From: JAHFPN01 sp963765745
Lineage (GTDB): Bacteria > Pseudomonadota > Alphaproteobacteria > Rhizobiales > Xanthobacteraceae
Length of the DNA: 64,000 nucleotides
Direction: 5' to 3'
NCBI GenBank assembly: GCA_963765745.1
Contig: CAVXXM010000005.1
Coordinates: 1 to 64,000, forward strand
Below the pieces are notes generated by a model. The model had not been told where the DNA came from, did not search any database, and was given only the letters and a program-made list of their open reading frames with translations. A program made the position numbers and the translations under genes. Shown one piece after another: positions 49,812 to 58,038 of this stretch. Position 1 is the stretch's first letter. The number at the start of each line of letters is the position of its first letter.

Positions 49812-52727
49812 GTGCTGATCAAACGGACCGAACGCGAAGCTCGTCGCGGCACGCTGGCCGCGTCGTTCGCAAACCAATCGGGCGGCGCTCTCGATCGCCG
49901 CACGTTCCTGCGCCGCTCCGGCGTCGCCGCCGGCGGTCTCGCCGCGCTCGGCACGCTGCAGCTCGGTCAGGTGCGCAAGGCCGATGCCGGCCCGCCGGCC
50001 CCTCCGGGCGCACGGATCACGACGACCAAGGCGATCTGCACGCACTGTTCGGTCGGCTGCACGGTCATTGCCGAAGTCGCCAATGGCGTGTGGATCGGCC
50101 AGGAGCCGGGCTGGGAAAGCCCGATCAACCGCGGCTCGCATTGCGCCAAGGGCGCGTCGGTGCGCGAACTCGTGCATGGCGACCGCCGCCTGAAATATCC
50201 GATGAAGCTGGTGAACGGCCAGTGGACCCGCATTTCCTGGGACGTGGCCATCAACGAGATCGGCGACAAGCTGCAGGCGATCCGCGCCAAGTCGGGACCG
50301 GACTCGGTTCACTGGCTCGGGTCGGCCAAGTTCTCCAACGAGGGCGCCTATCTCAATCGCAAGTTCGCCGCCTTCTGGGGGACCAACAACGTCGATCACC
50401 AGGCCCGCATCTGCCACTCGACCACGGTCACCGGCGTCGCCAATACCTGGGGCTATGGCGCAATGACCAACAGCTACAACGACATCCGCCGCTCCAAGAC
50501 CATGATCATCATGGGCGGCAACCCGGCGGAAGCTCATCCGGTGTCGCTGTATCATCTGATCGAGGGCAACGAGCTCAACCGCGGCAACTACATCGTGATC
50601 GAGCCGCGCCTGACGCGCACGGCCGCTCACGCGACCGAATATGTTCGCATCCGCTCGGGCACCGATATTCCGATCATCTGGGGCTTGCTCTGGCATATCT
50701 TCCAGAACGGCTGGGAGGACAAGGAATTCATCCAGCAGCGCGTCTACGGCATGGACGACGTCCGCAAGGAGGTCGCCAAGTGGACACCCGATGAGGTTGA
50801 GCGGGTGACCGGCGCGCCCGGCGAGCAGCTGAAGCGCGTCGCCGAGATGTTCGCGAAGCAGAAGCCCTCCACGCTCATCTGGTGCATGGGCGCGACCCAG
50901 CACACGGTGAGCACGGCCAACGTTCGCGCCTTCTGCACCCTCTTGCTCGCTACCGGCAACGTCGGCGGCGTCGGTGTGGGCGCCAACATCTTCCGCGGCC
51001 ACTGCAACGTGCAGGGTGCGACCGACCTCGGGCTCGATATCGTTACCTTGCCGCTCTATTACGGCCTGGTCGAAGGCGCGTGGCGGCATTGGTCCCGGGT
51101 CTGGGAAGTCGACTACAACTGGATGCAGGCGCGCTTCGTCTCGAAGGCGCTCATGGAGACGCCGGGTATCCCGTCGACCCGTTGGTTCGACGCGGCGACG
51201 CTGCCGAAGGCCGACGTCGCTCAGCAAGACAATCTGAAGGCGATGATGGTGTTCGGTCACGGCGGAAATACCATCACCCGGATGCCGAAGGCGGCGGAAG
51301 GACTCGAAAAGCTCGAGCTGATGGTGGTTGCCGATCCGCATCCCACGACATGGGCGGTGCTTTCGGAGCGCAAGAACGACACGTACCTCCTGCCGATCTG
51401 CACGCAGTTCGAGTGCTCCGGCTCGCGGACGGCCTCGAACCGCTCACTGCAATGGTATGAGCGGGTCGTAGCGCCGATCTTCGAGTCGAAGACCGACTAC
51501 GAGGTGTTCTATCTCCTCGCCAAGAAGCTCGGCATCGCCGACCTGATGTTCAAGAACATCAAGGTCGAGAACAACGTGCCGTTGGCCGAGGATCTACTGC
51601 GCGAGATCAATCGCGGCGGTTTCTCGACCGGCTATTGCGGCCAGTCGCCGGAACGCCTCAAGGCGCACATGAAGAACCAGGACAAGTTCGACCTGGTTTC
51701 GCTGCGTGCAGCCAAGGATACGCCGGAGGTTGGCGGCGACTATTACGGTCTGCCGTGGCCATGCTGGGGTACGCCGGCGATCCGGCATCCCGGCACGCAT
51801 CAGCTCTACAACACTCACCTTCACGTGAAGGATGGCGGCGGCACGTTCCGGGCCCGCTTCGGCCTCGAATATCAGGGCAAGACGCTGTTGGCCGAGGGCT
51901 CCTACTCACTGGGCTCGGAGCTGAAGGACGGCTATCCGGAGTTCACGCTGGGCGTGCTGAAGAAGCTCGGCTGGGACAAGGATCTGACGGAGGCCGAACT
52001 CGCGACCATCACACGCATCAACAGTGCCAATCCCGATGCGGTCGGCTGGGCGATCGATCTGTCCGGCGGCATCCAGCGTGTCTGTCTGGAGCACGGCGTG
52101 ATTCACTACGGCAACGGCAAGGCCCGCGCCAATGCGTGGAACCTGCCGGATCCGATCCCGGTTCATCGCGAGCCGATCTACACGCCGCGTCCTGAATTGG
52201 TCGCCAAATATCCGACCTATGCCGACGTCAAGGCGCAGTTCCGCGTGCCGAACATCGGCTTCTCGGTGCAGAAGGCGGCGGTGGACAAGGGGATCGCCAA
52301 GAACTTCCCGCTCATCCTCACCTCGGGCCGCCTGGTCGAGTACGAAGGCGGCGGCGAGGAAACCCGCTCGAACAAGTGGCTCGCCGAGTTGCAGCAGGAT
52401 GCGTTCATCGAAATCAGCCCGGCCGACGCGGCCGAGCGCGGTATCAAGGACGGCGCCTGGGTGCTGGTCTCCGGTCCCGAAATGGCGGCGGGCAAGGTCT
52501 GCCGCATGAAGGCGCTGGTGACCGAGCGAGTCGGCAAGGGAACGACCTGGATGCCGTTCCACTTCGCCGGCTGGTTCCAGAGCGTCGATCAGCGGGGCAA
52601 GTATCCGCCCGGCGCCGATCCGATCGTGCTCGGTGAAAGCGTGAACACCATCACGACCTACGGCTTCGACCCGGCGACGGGCATGCAAGAACCAAAAGCT
52701 ACGCTCTGCCAAGTCAGAGCGGCATAG
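49812..52727 (+). CDS. fdh3A: Periplasmic formate dehydrogenase FDH3 alpha (catalytic) subunit
   Basis: 971-aa molybdopterin oxidoreductase. GTG 49812 (GGGAGG upstream) precedes a Tat signal LDRRTFLRRSGVAAGG near residue 28. Proximal [4Fe-4S] motif CTHCSVGC near residue 77, GSHCAKGAS, then the metal ligand Cys201 in QARICHSTTVTG with the adjacent catalytic His (TGC codon, so Cys not Sec). Later RGHCNVQGATDLG and the C-terminal MopB domain with TSGRLVEYEGGGEETRSN. It oxidises formate in the periplasm and passes electrons to Fdh3B and cytochrome b. Corresponds to Methylobacterium Fdh3A. Confidence 0.96.
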   Translation: MLIKRTEREARRGTLAASFANQSGGALDRRTFLRRSGVAAGGLAALGTLQLGQVRKADAGPPAPPGARITTTKAICTHCSVGCTVIAEVANGVWIGQEPGWESPINRGSHCAKGASVRELVHGDRRLKYPMKLVNGQWTRISWDVAINEIGDKLQAIRAKSGPDSVHWLGSAKFSNEGAYLNRKFAAFWGTNNVDHQARICHSTTVTGVANTWGYGAMTNSYNDIRRSKTMIIMGGNPAEAHPVSLYHLIEGNELNRGNYIVIEPRLTRTAAHATEYVRIRSGTDIPIIWGLLWHIFQNGWEDKEFIQQRVYGMDDVRKEVAKWTPDEVERVTGAPGEQLKRVAEMFAKQKPSTLIWCMGATQHTVSTANVRAFCTLLLATGNVGGVGVGANIFRGHCNVQGATDLGLDIVTLPLYYGLVEGAWRHWSRVWEVDYNWMQARFVSKALMETPGIPSTRWFDAATLPKADVAQQDNLKAMMVFGHGGNTITRMPKAAEGLEKLELMVVADPHPTTWAVLSERKNDTYLLPICTQFECSGSRTASNRSLQWYERVVAPIFESKTDYEVFYLLAKKLGIADLMFKNIKVENNVPLAEDLLREINRGGFSTGYCGQSPERLKAHMKNQDKFDLVSLRAAKDTPEVGGDYYGLPWPCWGTPAIRHPGTHQLYNTHLHVKDGGGTFRARFGLEYQGKTLLAEGSYSLGSELKDGYPEFTLGVLKKLGWDKDLTEAELATITRINSANPDAVGWAIDLSGGIQRVCLEHGVIHYGNGKARANAWNLPDPIPVHREPIYTPRPELVAKYPTYADVKAQFRVPNIGFSVQKAAVDKGIAKNFPLILTSGRLVEYEGGGEETRSNKWLAELQQDAFIEISPADAAERGIKDGAWVLVSGPEMAAGKVCRMKALVTERVGKGTTWMPFHFAGWFQSVDQRGKYPPGADPIVLGESVNTITTYGFDPATGMQEPKATLCQVRAA

Positions 52728-52738
52728 GAGGCGGGATC

Positions 52739-53335
52739 ATGGCTCGGATGAAATTTCTCTGCGACGCCGATCGTTGCATCGAATGCAACGCTTGCGTCAC
52801 CGCCTGCAAGAACGAACATGATGTGCCGTGGGGCATCAACCGCCGGCGCGTCGTCACCATCAATGACGGCAAGCCGGGCGAGCGGTCGATCTCGATGGCC
52901 TGCATGCACTGCACCGACGCGCCCTGCGCGGCGGTGTGTCCGACAACTGCGTTCTATACGACGGCCGATGGCGTGGTCTTGCATTCCAAGGACATCTGCA
53001 TCGGTTGCGGCTACTGCTTCTATGCGTGTCCGTTCGGCGCGCCGCAGTATCCGCGGGTCGGCAACTTCGGCTCGCGCGGCAAGATGGACAAGTGCACCTT
53101 CTGCGCCGGCGGTCCGGAAGCGGACGGAACGCTCGCCGAATACAGGGACTACGGCACCAACCGGCTGGCCGAAGGCAAACTGCCGCTCTGCGCGGAAATG
53201 TGCTCGACCAAGTCGTTGCTCGCGGGCGACGGCGACATCATCGCGCAAATCTACAAGGAGCGGGTGACCAAGCGCGGCTACGGCTCCGGCGCCTGGGGCT
53301 GGAAGACCGCCTATCGCGAGACAATCGCCACCTGA
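52739..53335 (+). CDS. fdh3B: FDH3 beta (iron-sulfur) subunit
   Basis: 198-aa DMSO-reductase-type ferredoxin subunit with four [4Fe-4S] motifs: CIECNACVTACKNEH, CMHCTDAPCAAVCP, CIGCGYCFYACPFGAP, and CTFC...CAEMCSTK shared between clusters. No signal peptide; it should travel with the Tat-targeted alpha subunit. It relays electrons to the membrane subunit. RBS GGAGG 6 nt before ATG 52739. Confidence 0.96.
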   Translation: MARMKFLCDADRCIECNACVTACKNEHDVPWGINRRRVVTINDGKPGERSISMACMHCTDAPCAAVCPTTAFYTTADGVVLHSKDICIGCGYCFYACPFGAPQYPRVGNFGSRGKMDKCTFCAGGPEADGTLAEYRDYGTNRLAEGKLPLCAEMCSTKSLLAGDGDIIAQIYKERVTKRGYGSGAWGWKTAYRETIAT

Positions 53336-53422
53336 ATTAAGGATGGGAATGGACGGCGCGGACAACACCGCGCCGTCCGGCACCCACCAAGTACGGACGT
53401 TGCGGGAACTGGGAGGAAGTCC

Positions 53423-54437
53423 ATGGCGACGCTATTCACGCGCATCGGTTCCATCGTCGGAGCGATCATGCTCCTGGCGCTCGTTGCGGCCGTTACGCCG
53501 GCGGCCGCGCAGCAGCCGAACTCGGTCAACCCGACCGCGAGTGCAGTGCAGGAAGACAAGCTCCTGCAGGAACTGCGGCGTCTTCAGGGACGTATCTCGA
53601 TCCCTGACGAGCGGGCGAGCGTGCTCGAACAGCCCGCCGGGCGCGACTGGCGCCAGTTCCACCAGGTTACCCTGCACTGGATCGGCGGCATCTCTATTCT
53701 GGGCATGCTCGTGATCCTCGTCCTGTTCTACACGATCCGCGGCATGATCAAGATGTCGCGCGGCCGCTCGGGGCGCACGATCACCCGCTTCAACGGGCTC
53801 GAGCGCTTCATGCATTGGCTCACGGCCGGCACGTTCATCGTTCTGGCGATCTCCGGCATCAACGTTACCTTCGGCAAGAACCTGCTCTTGCCGCTGATCG
53901 GGCCCGAGGCGTTCACCGGGTTCTCGCAGTGGGCGAAGTACGCGCACAGTTATCTGAGCTTCCCGTTCACGCTCGGTCTGGTGTTCATCTTCTTCATGTG
54001 GATCAAGGACAACATCCCGAACGCGGTCGACACGCAGTGGCTTAAGGAAGGCGGCGGCTTGGTCGGCAAAGCGCACCCGCCGGCCTACAAGTTCAACGCG
54101 GGCCAGAAGATCGTGTTCTGGGTCGTGGCGCTCGGCGGCGCTGCGGTGGCGATCTCGGGCTATCTGCTGATGTTCCCGTTCTACGGCACCGGCATCGTCG
54201 GGCATGCAGACCGCCCAAGTCGTCCACGGCATCGTCGGCGTGCTCATGATCGCCGCCATGCTGGCTCACATCTATATCGGCACGCTGGGCATGGAAGGCG
54301 CCTTCGAAGCCATGTCCACCGGCGAGGTCGACCTGCATTGGGCCGAGGAGCACCACAGCCTCTGGGTCGAGGAGGAGATGGAGAAGAGCGGGATCGCCCA
54401 TTCGGGCGGACGCCGTCCGGCCGCGGCACGCACCTAA
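53423..54437 (+). CDS. fdh3C: FDH3 gamma subunit, cytochrome b556, frameshifted near the C-terminus
   Basis: About 337 aa after repair. A signal peptide (GAIMLLALVAAVTPAAAQ) and a 60-residue periplasmic part precede four membrane helices: WIGGISILGMLVILVLFYTI, then LERFMHWLTAGTFIVLAISG (heme His), YAHSYLSFPFTLGLVFIFFM, and FWVVALGGAAVAISGYLLMF. Near 54200 an extra G (GGGCATG for GGCATG) breaks the frame; the true end continues MQTAQVVHGIVGVLMIAAML with another heme His and a hydrophilic tail. It takes electrons from Fdh3B to quinone. Confidence 0.93.
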
Positions 54438-54459
54438 AGCCTCCCAATCTGCGCATTTC

Positions 54460-54489
54460 GCGCCCGGCGCCCTCGGCGCCGGGCGCTTT
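54460..54489 (+). terminator. Strong stem-loop terminator after the fdh3 operon
   Basis: GCGCCCGGCGCC (54460-54471) and GGCGCCGGGCGC (54475-54486) are perfect 12-bp arms with a 3-nt loop, followed by TTT. It lies 22 nt after the fdh3C stop and before mobB, fitting an intrinsic terminator although the T-run is short. Confidence 0.75.
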
Positions 54490-54502
54490 GCTATAAGGGG
54501 GC

Positions 54503-55030
54503 ATGCGTATCATCGGCCTTTCGGGCTGGAGCGGCGCCGGCAAGACCACGCTGCTCTCCCGCGTCATCCCCGTGCTGGTCGCGCGCGGCTTGAAGGTTTC
54601 GACCGTCAAGCACGCGCACCACGGCTTCGACGTCGATATTCCGGGCAAGGATTCGCATACCCACCGCATGGTCGGGGCGAGCGAGGTGTTCGTGTCGTCC
54701 GGCGCGCGCTGGGCGCATATCCACGAGTTGCGCGGCGAGCCGGAGCCGGACCTCGAGGAGATCCTGAAACGGCTCACGCCGGTCAATCTGGTGATCGTCG
54801 AGGGTTTCAAGCGCCACCGTCACCCGAAGCTCGAAATCTACCGCGCCGCGCTCGGCAAGCCGCTGTTGCACCCGGACGACGACTGGATCGTGGCGCTCGC
54901 TTCCGATGGGCCGGTGCCGGAGGCGCGCGTGCCGGTGTTGCCGCTCGACGACACGGAGAAGATCGTCGACGTGCTGCTGGTCGAGTCGGTGCCGGCCGAG
55001 CGGATCGGCCAGCGTGTGGAGACTGCATGA
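54503..55030 (+). CDS. mobB: Molybdopterin-guanine dinucleotide biosynthesis protein MobB
   Basis: 175-aa P-loop GTP-binding protein: Walker A GWSGAGKTTLLSR at residues 6-18, STVKHAHHGFDVDIPGKDSH, and VIVEGFKRHRHPKLEIYR. It assists MobA in making the guanine-dinucleotide form of the cofactor used by bis-MGD enzymes, including both formate dehydrogenases here. The stop overlaps the moeA start (ATGA). Confidence 0.94.
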   Translation: MRIIGLSGWSGAGKTTLLSRVIPVLVARGLKVSTVKHAHHGFDVDIPGKDSHTHRMVGASEVFVSSGARWAHIHELRGEPEPDLEEILKRLTPVNLVIVEGFKRHRHPKLEIYRAALGKPLLHPDDDWIVALASDGPVPEARVPVLPLDDTEKIVDVLLVESVPAERIGQRVETA

Positions 55031-56283
55031 TGGCGCAGCTCTCCGACGATTGTTTCGCGCACAAGGGCCCGTTGCTTGCCGTCGAGGAGGCCGCGCTGCT
55101 GATGGCCGAGCAGGTACCGCCGATCAGTGAGGTCGAGACGGTCGGGCTCGCCGATGCCGTGGGCCGGGTGGTCGCGGCCGACGTGACGGCACCTATCCCG
55201 TTGCCGTCGTTCGACAATTCTGCGGTCGATGGCTACGCCGTACGCCACGCCGAGATCGCCTCGAGCGTCGAAACGCGGCTCAAGCTCGCCGGTCGCGTGC
55301 AGGCGGGCGCGAAGGCGGCGAGGCCGCTCGGCATCGGCGAGGCCATTCGCATCTTCACTGGCGCACCGATGCCGGAAGGAGCGGACACGGTCTATATGCA
55401 GGAAGACACCCGCATCGAAGGCGACGCGGTGATCGTGCCCGCGGGCCTCAAGCTCGGCGCCAACCGGCGGCTCGTAGGCGAGGATTTGCGGCAGAACGCG
55501 GTGGCGCTGCCGGCGGGCCGGCGTCTCACGCCAGCCGATGTTGCGCTGGCCGCCGCGCTCGGTCTGCGTTCGCTCAAGGTGCGCCGCCGTCCGCGCGTCG
55601 CGATTTTTTCCACCGGCGACGAGATCGCGGAGCCGGGCGGCAAAGTAGGGCCCGCTGGCCTCTATGACGCGAATCGGTACCTCTTGATCGGCTTGTTGCG
55701 CGCGCTCGGTGCCGAAACCGAGGATCTCGGGATTCTTTCCGATGACGTCGGCGCAATCACCGCGGCGATTTCGAAGGCGACCGAGAACCACGATCTCGTG
55801 CTCACCACCGGCGGCGTCTCGACCGGCGAGGCCGACCACGTCAAGACGGCGGTCGAGCAGCTCGGCCGGCTGGTGTTCTGGAAGCTCGCGATCAAGCCCG
55901 GCCGTCCGGTCGCCATGGGGGTGATCAAGGGCGCGGCCTTCGCCGGGCTGCCGGGCAATCCGGTCGCGGTGTTCGTGACCTTCGTCTGCGTGGTGCGGCC
56001 GCTTCTGCTGCGGCTCATGGGTGCGAAGGCGGAGCCGCTGATCGCGCTGCCGGTGCGCGCGGCGTTCCGCTACAGCAAGAAAAAGGGCCGGCGCGAATAT
56101 GTGCGGGTCGCATTGCGCGCCGCCGGCGGCGGTTACGAGGCGGTGAAGCACCCGCAGGAAGGGGCGGGGGTGCTCACTTCGCTCACGCAGACCGACGGGC
56201 TCGCGGAACTGCCCGAGGACGTGACCGAGGTCGAGCCCGGCACGACCGTCGGGTTTCTCTCGTATGCGGCGCTGGTCGGCTGA
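55027..56283 (+). CDS. moeA: Molybdopterin molybdenumtransferase MoeA
   Basis: 418-aa canonical MoeA with intact motifs: PLPSFDNSAVDGYAVRHAEI, RIFTGAPMPEGADTVYMQED, VAIFSTGDEIAEPGG, VLTTGGVSTGEADHVK, GLPGNPVAVFVTF. It inserts molybdate into adenylated molybdopterin. This is probably the working MoeA, in contrast to the two atypical MoeA-type proteins encoded at 38488-41591. Confidence 0.95.
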   Translation: MMAQLSDDCFAHKGPLLAVEEAALLMAEQVPPISEVETVGLADAVGRVVAADVTAPIPLPSFDNSAVDGYAVRHAEIASSVETRLKLAGRVQAGAKAARPLGIGEAIRIFTGAPMPEGADTVYMQEDTRIEGDAVIVPAGLKLGANRRLVGEDLRQNAVALPAGRRLTPADVALAAALGLRSLKVRRRPRVAIFSTGDEIAEPGGKVGPAGLYDANRYLLIGLLRALGAETEDLGILSDDVGAITAAISKATENHDLVLTTGGVSTGEADHVKTAVEQLGRLVFWKLAIKPGRPVAMGVIKGAAFAGLPGNPVAVFVTFVCVVRPLLLRLMGAKAEPLIALPVRAAFRYSKKKGRREYVRVALRAAGGGYEAVKHPQEGAGVLTSLTQTDGLAELPEDVTEVEPGTTVGFLSYAALVG

Positions 56284-56291
56284 GACTCAGC

Positions 56292-56417
56292 TCAGAGACG
56301 GACGCCTGTAGGCGACGAGTAGGCGACCGAAACCGGCTCTTGCATTGCGTTGAGCACGAAGACCGACACGATCGCGATCACGATGGCGACGGCACTGGCA
56401 GTGAGAAACACCTTCAT
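56292..56417 (-). CDS. Small single-helix membrane protein (41 aa)
   Basis: ATG 56417 preceded by GGGGAGG at good spacing; product MKVFLTASAVAIVIAIVSVF followed by a short polar tail ending SSPTGVRL. One transmembrane helix or uncleaved signal. Similar tiny proteins with this layout occur in Bradyrhizobium-type genomes. It lies antisense to nothing: it fills the 215-nt gap between moeA and mobA, on the mobA strand and downstream of it. Confidence 0.7.
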   Translation of the reverse strand: MKVFLTASAVAIVIAIVSVFVLNAMQEPVSVAYSSPTGVRL

Positions 56418-56497
56418 TTTCCAATCCTCCCCGGGGGCACAGGAGCCCCTATAGCGCTTTGCGTCATTATGGGCGCGAAGGCCGCGAGATCAAGCGC

Positions 56498-57130
56498 TCA
56501 CGCATCAATGTTTCGCGCTGCAATATCGGCGGCTGCAGCAAGGTCTTCGGGCGTATTGACGTTCATGAAGGGGTCGACCGGACGATCCGGCCATTCGGCA
56601 ACGGCGACGCCGTAGCGCCCGGTGAAGAGTTCGATCTTGTGCAGGTTCTCGTCGAACAGGGCGCGCCGCAGGTCGATGCGCAACGCCACCGGCCACAGCG
56701 CCACCACCGGGTGGCGCCATTCGCCGGAGCGGGCGCAGGCGAGGATCCTGCCCTCGGCCATGCGCGCCTCGTGCAGGCGCGGGATCAGCTCGGACGGCAG
56801 GAACGGGCAGTCGCCCGGCACACTCGCGATCCATTCGGCGGCCGGGTGTGTGCGGGCGGCCCATTCGAGGCCGGCCAGGATGCCGGCCAGCGGCCCCGCG
56901 AAGTCCGGCACTTCGTCGGCCACCACGGGAAGGCCGAAGGCGGAAAAGCGCGACGCGTCACCATTGGCGTTGAGCACGATGGCTATGCAGTGGGGGCCAA
57001 TGCGCGCAAGCACGCGCTGCAGGATCGTGACAGCACCGACCTTGAGCAGCGTCTTGTCACCGCCGCCCATTCGGCTGGCGCGGCCGCCGGCGAGCACCAG
57101 GCCCAGCGTCGGCGGGACCTCAATCTTCAT
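56498..57130 (-). CDS. mobA: Molybdenum cofactor guanylyltransferase MobA
   Basis: 210-aa nucleotidyltransferase with the MobA signature GLVLAGGRASRMGGGDK at the N-terminus (GTP binding), LPVVADEVPDFAGPLAGILAG and SVPGDCPFLP with the Mg-binding Asp, ending FMNVNTPEDLAAA. It attaches GMP to Mo-molybdopterin. The gene overlaps the 3' end of fdhD by 11 nt on the same strand, so fdhD-mobA are one transcript. Confidence 0.95.
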   Translation of the reverse strand: MKIEVPPTLGLVLAGGRASRMGGGDKTLLKVGAVTILQRVLARIGPHCIAIVLNANGDASRFSAFGLPVVADEVPDFAGPLAGILAGLEWAARTHPAAEWIASVPGDCPFLPSELIPRLHEARMAEGRILACARSGEWRHPVVALWPVALRIDLRRALFDENLHKIELFTGRYGVAVAEWPDRPVDPFMNVNTPEDLAAAADIAARNIDA

Positions 57131-58004
57131 TCACCGCGGCCTTGCGCCGGTGCTTCGCGCTCTCGTCGTCGACATAGGCGAGGTTCTGGTCATAGACGAT
57201 GCGGTCCTCGCCCGAGAGCGCGAGGAAGCGCTTGCCGCGCGCGCGGCCGATCAAGGTGAGGCCGGCCTTGCGCGCCAGCTCGACGCCCCAGGCGGTGAAG
57301 CCGGAGCGGGAAACCAGGATCGGGATTCCCATGCGCACCGTCTTGATCACCATCTCGGAGGTGAGCCGGCCGGTGGTGTAGAAAATCTTGTCGGCCGGCT
57401 TGATCTTGTGGCGGAACATGTAGCCCGCGATCTTGTCGACCGCGTTGTGGCGGCCAACGTCTTCCATATAGATCAACGGCTTGTCCTGGTGCGCGAGCAC
57501 GCAGCCGTGGATCGCGCCGGCTTCGAGGTAGAGCGAAGGCGTCGTGTTGATCTTGTGGGTCAGCGTATAGAGCCAGGAGGTGCGCAGCTCCGTGCGCGGC
57601 AGCGTAACGTCCTCGATCATATCCATGAGGTCGCCGAACACGGTGCCCTGGGCGCAGCCGGAGGTCTGTATCTTCTTCTTCAGCTTCTTCTCGTAGTTGG
57701 TCGCGCGCTTGGTGCGCACCACGACGACGCCGAGCTCGTCGTCGTAGTCGACGCCGGTCACCTGGTCGTCTTGCTTCAGCATGTTCTGGTTGAGCAGGAA
57801 TCCGATCGCGAGATACTCGGGGAAATCGCCGATCGTCATGGCGGTGACGATCTCCTGCTTGTTCAGGAAGATGGTGAGCGGCTTTTCCACCGTGACCGAG
57901 GCCGCGATGCGCGCACCGGTCTGGTCGACGCCTTCGACGCGCACGGTCAGCCGCGGGTCGGCGGGGTCGGGGCGGAGCAGATACTCGTCTTTCACGTCGG
58001 CCAT
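57120..58004 (-). CDS. fdhD: Formate dehydrogenase sulfurtransferase FdhD, single-cysteine variant
   Basis: About 294 aa. FdhD moves sulfur from a cysteine desulfurase to the bis-MGD cofactor of formate dehydrogenase. Features: EKPLTIFLNKQEIVTAM, GDFPEYLAIGFLLNQ, the reactive loop QTSGCAQGTVFGDL, EAGAIHGCVLAH, MEDVGRHNAVDKIAG, FYTTGRLTSEMVIK and LVSRSGFTAWGVELARK. The loop has one Cys where the E. coli protein has a CxxC pair. ATG 58004 is preferred to 58013 because GGCGGAT then lies at usable distance. Serves both FDH1 and FDH3 presumably. Confidence 0.95.
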   Translation of the reverse strand: MADVKDEYLLRPDPADPRLTVRVEGVDQTGARIAASVTVEKPLTIFLNKQEIVTAMTIGDFPEYLAIGFLLNQNMLKQDDQVTGVDYDDELGVVVVRTKRATNYEKKLKKKIQTSGCAQGTVFGDLMDMIEDVTLPRTELRTSWLYTLTHKINTTPSLYLEAGAIHGCVLAHQDKPLIYMEDVGRHNAVDKIAGYMFRHKIKPADKIFYTTGRLTSEMVIKTVRMGIPILVSRSGFTAWGVELARKAGLTLIGRARGKRFLALSGEDRIVYDQNLAYVDDESAKHRRKAAVNED

Positions 58005-58038
58005 GGATTTCATCCGCCCGGAGTGAAGGCGCCCGGCG

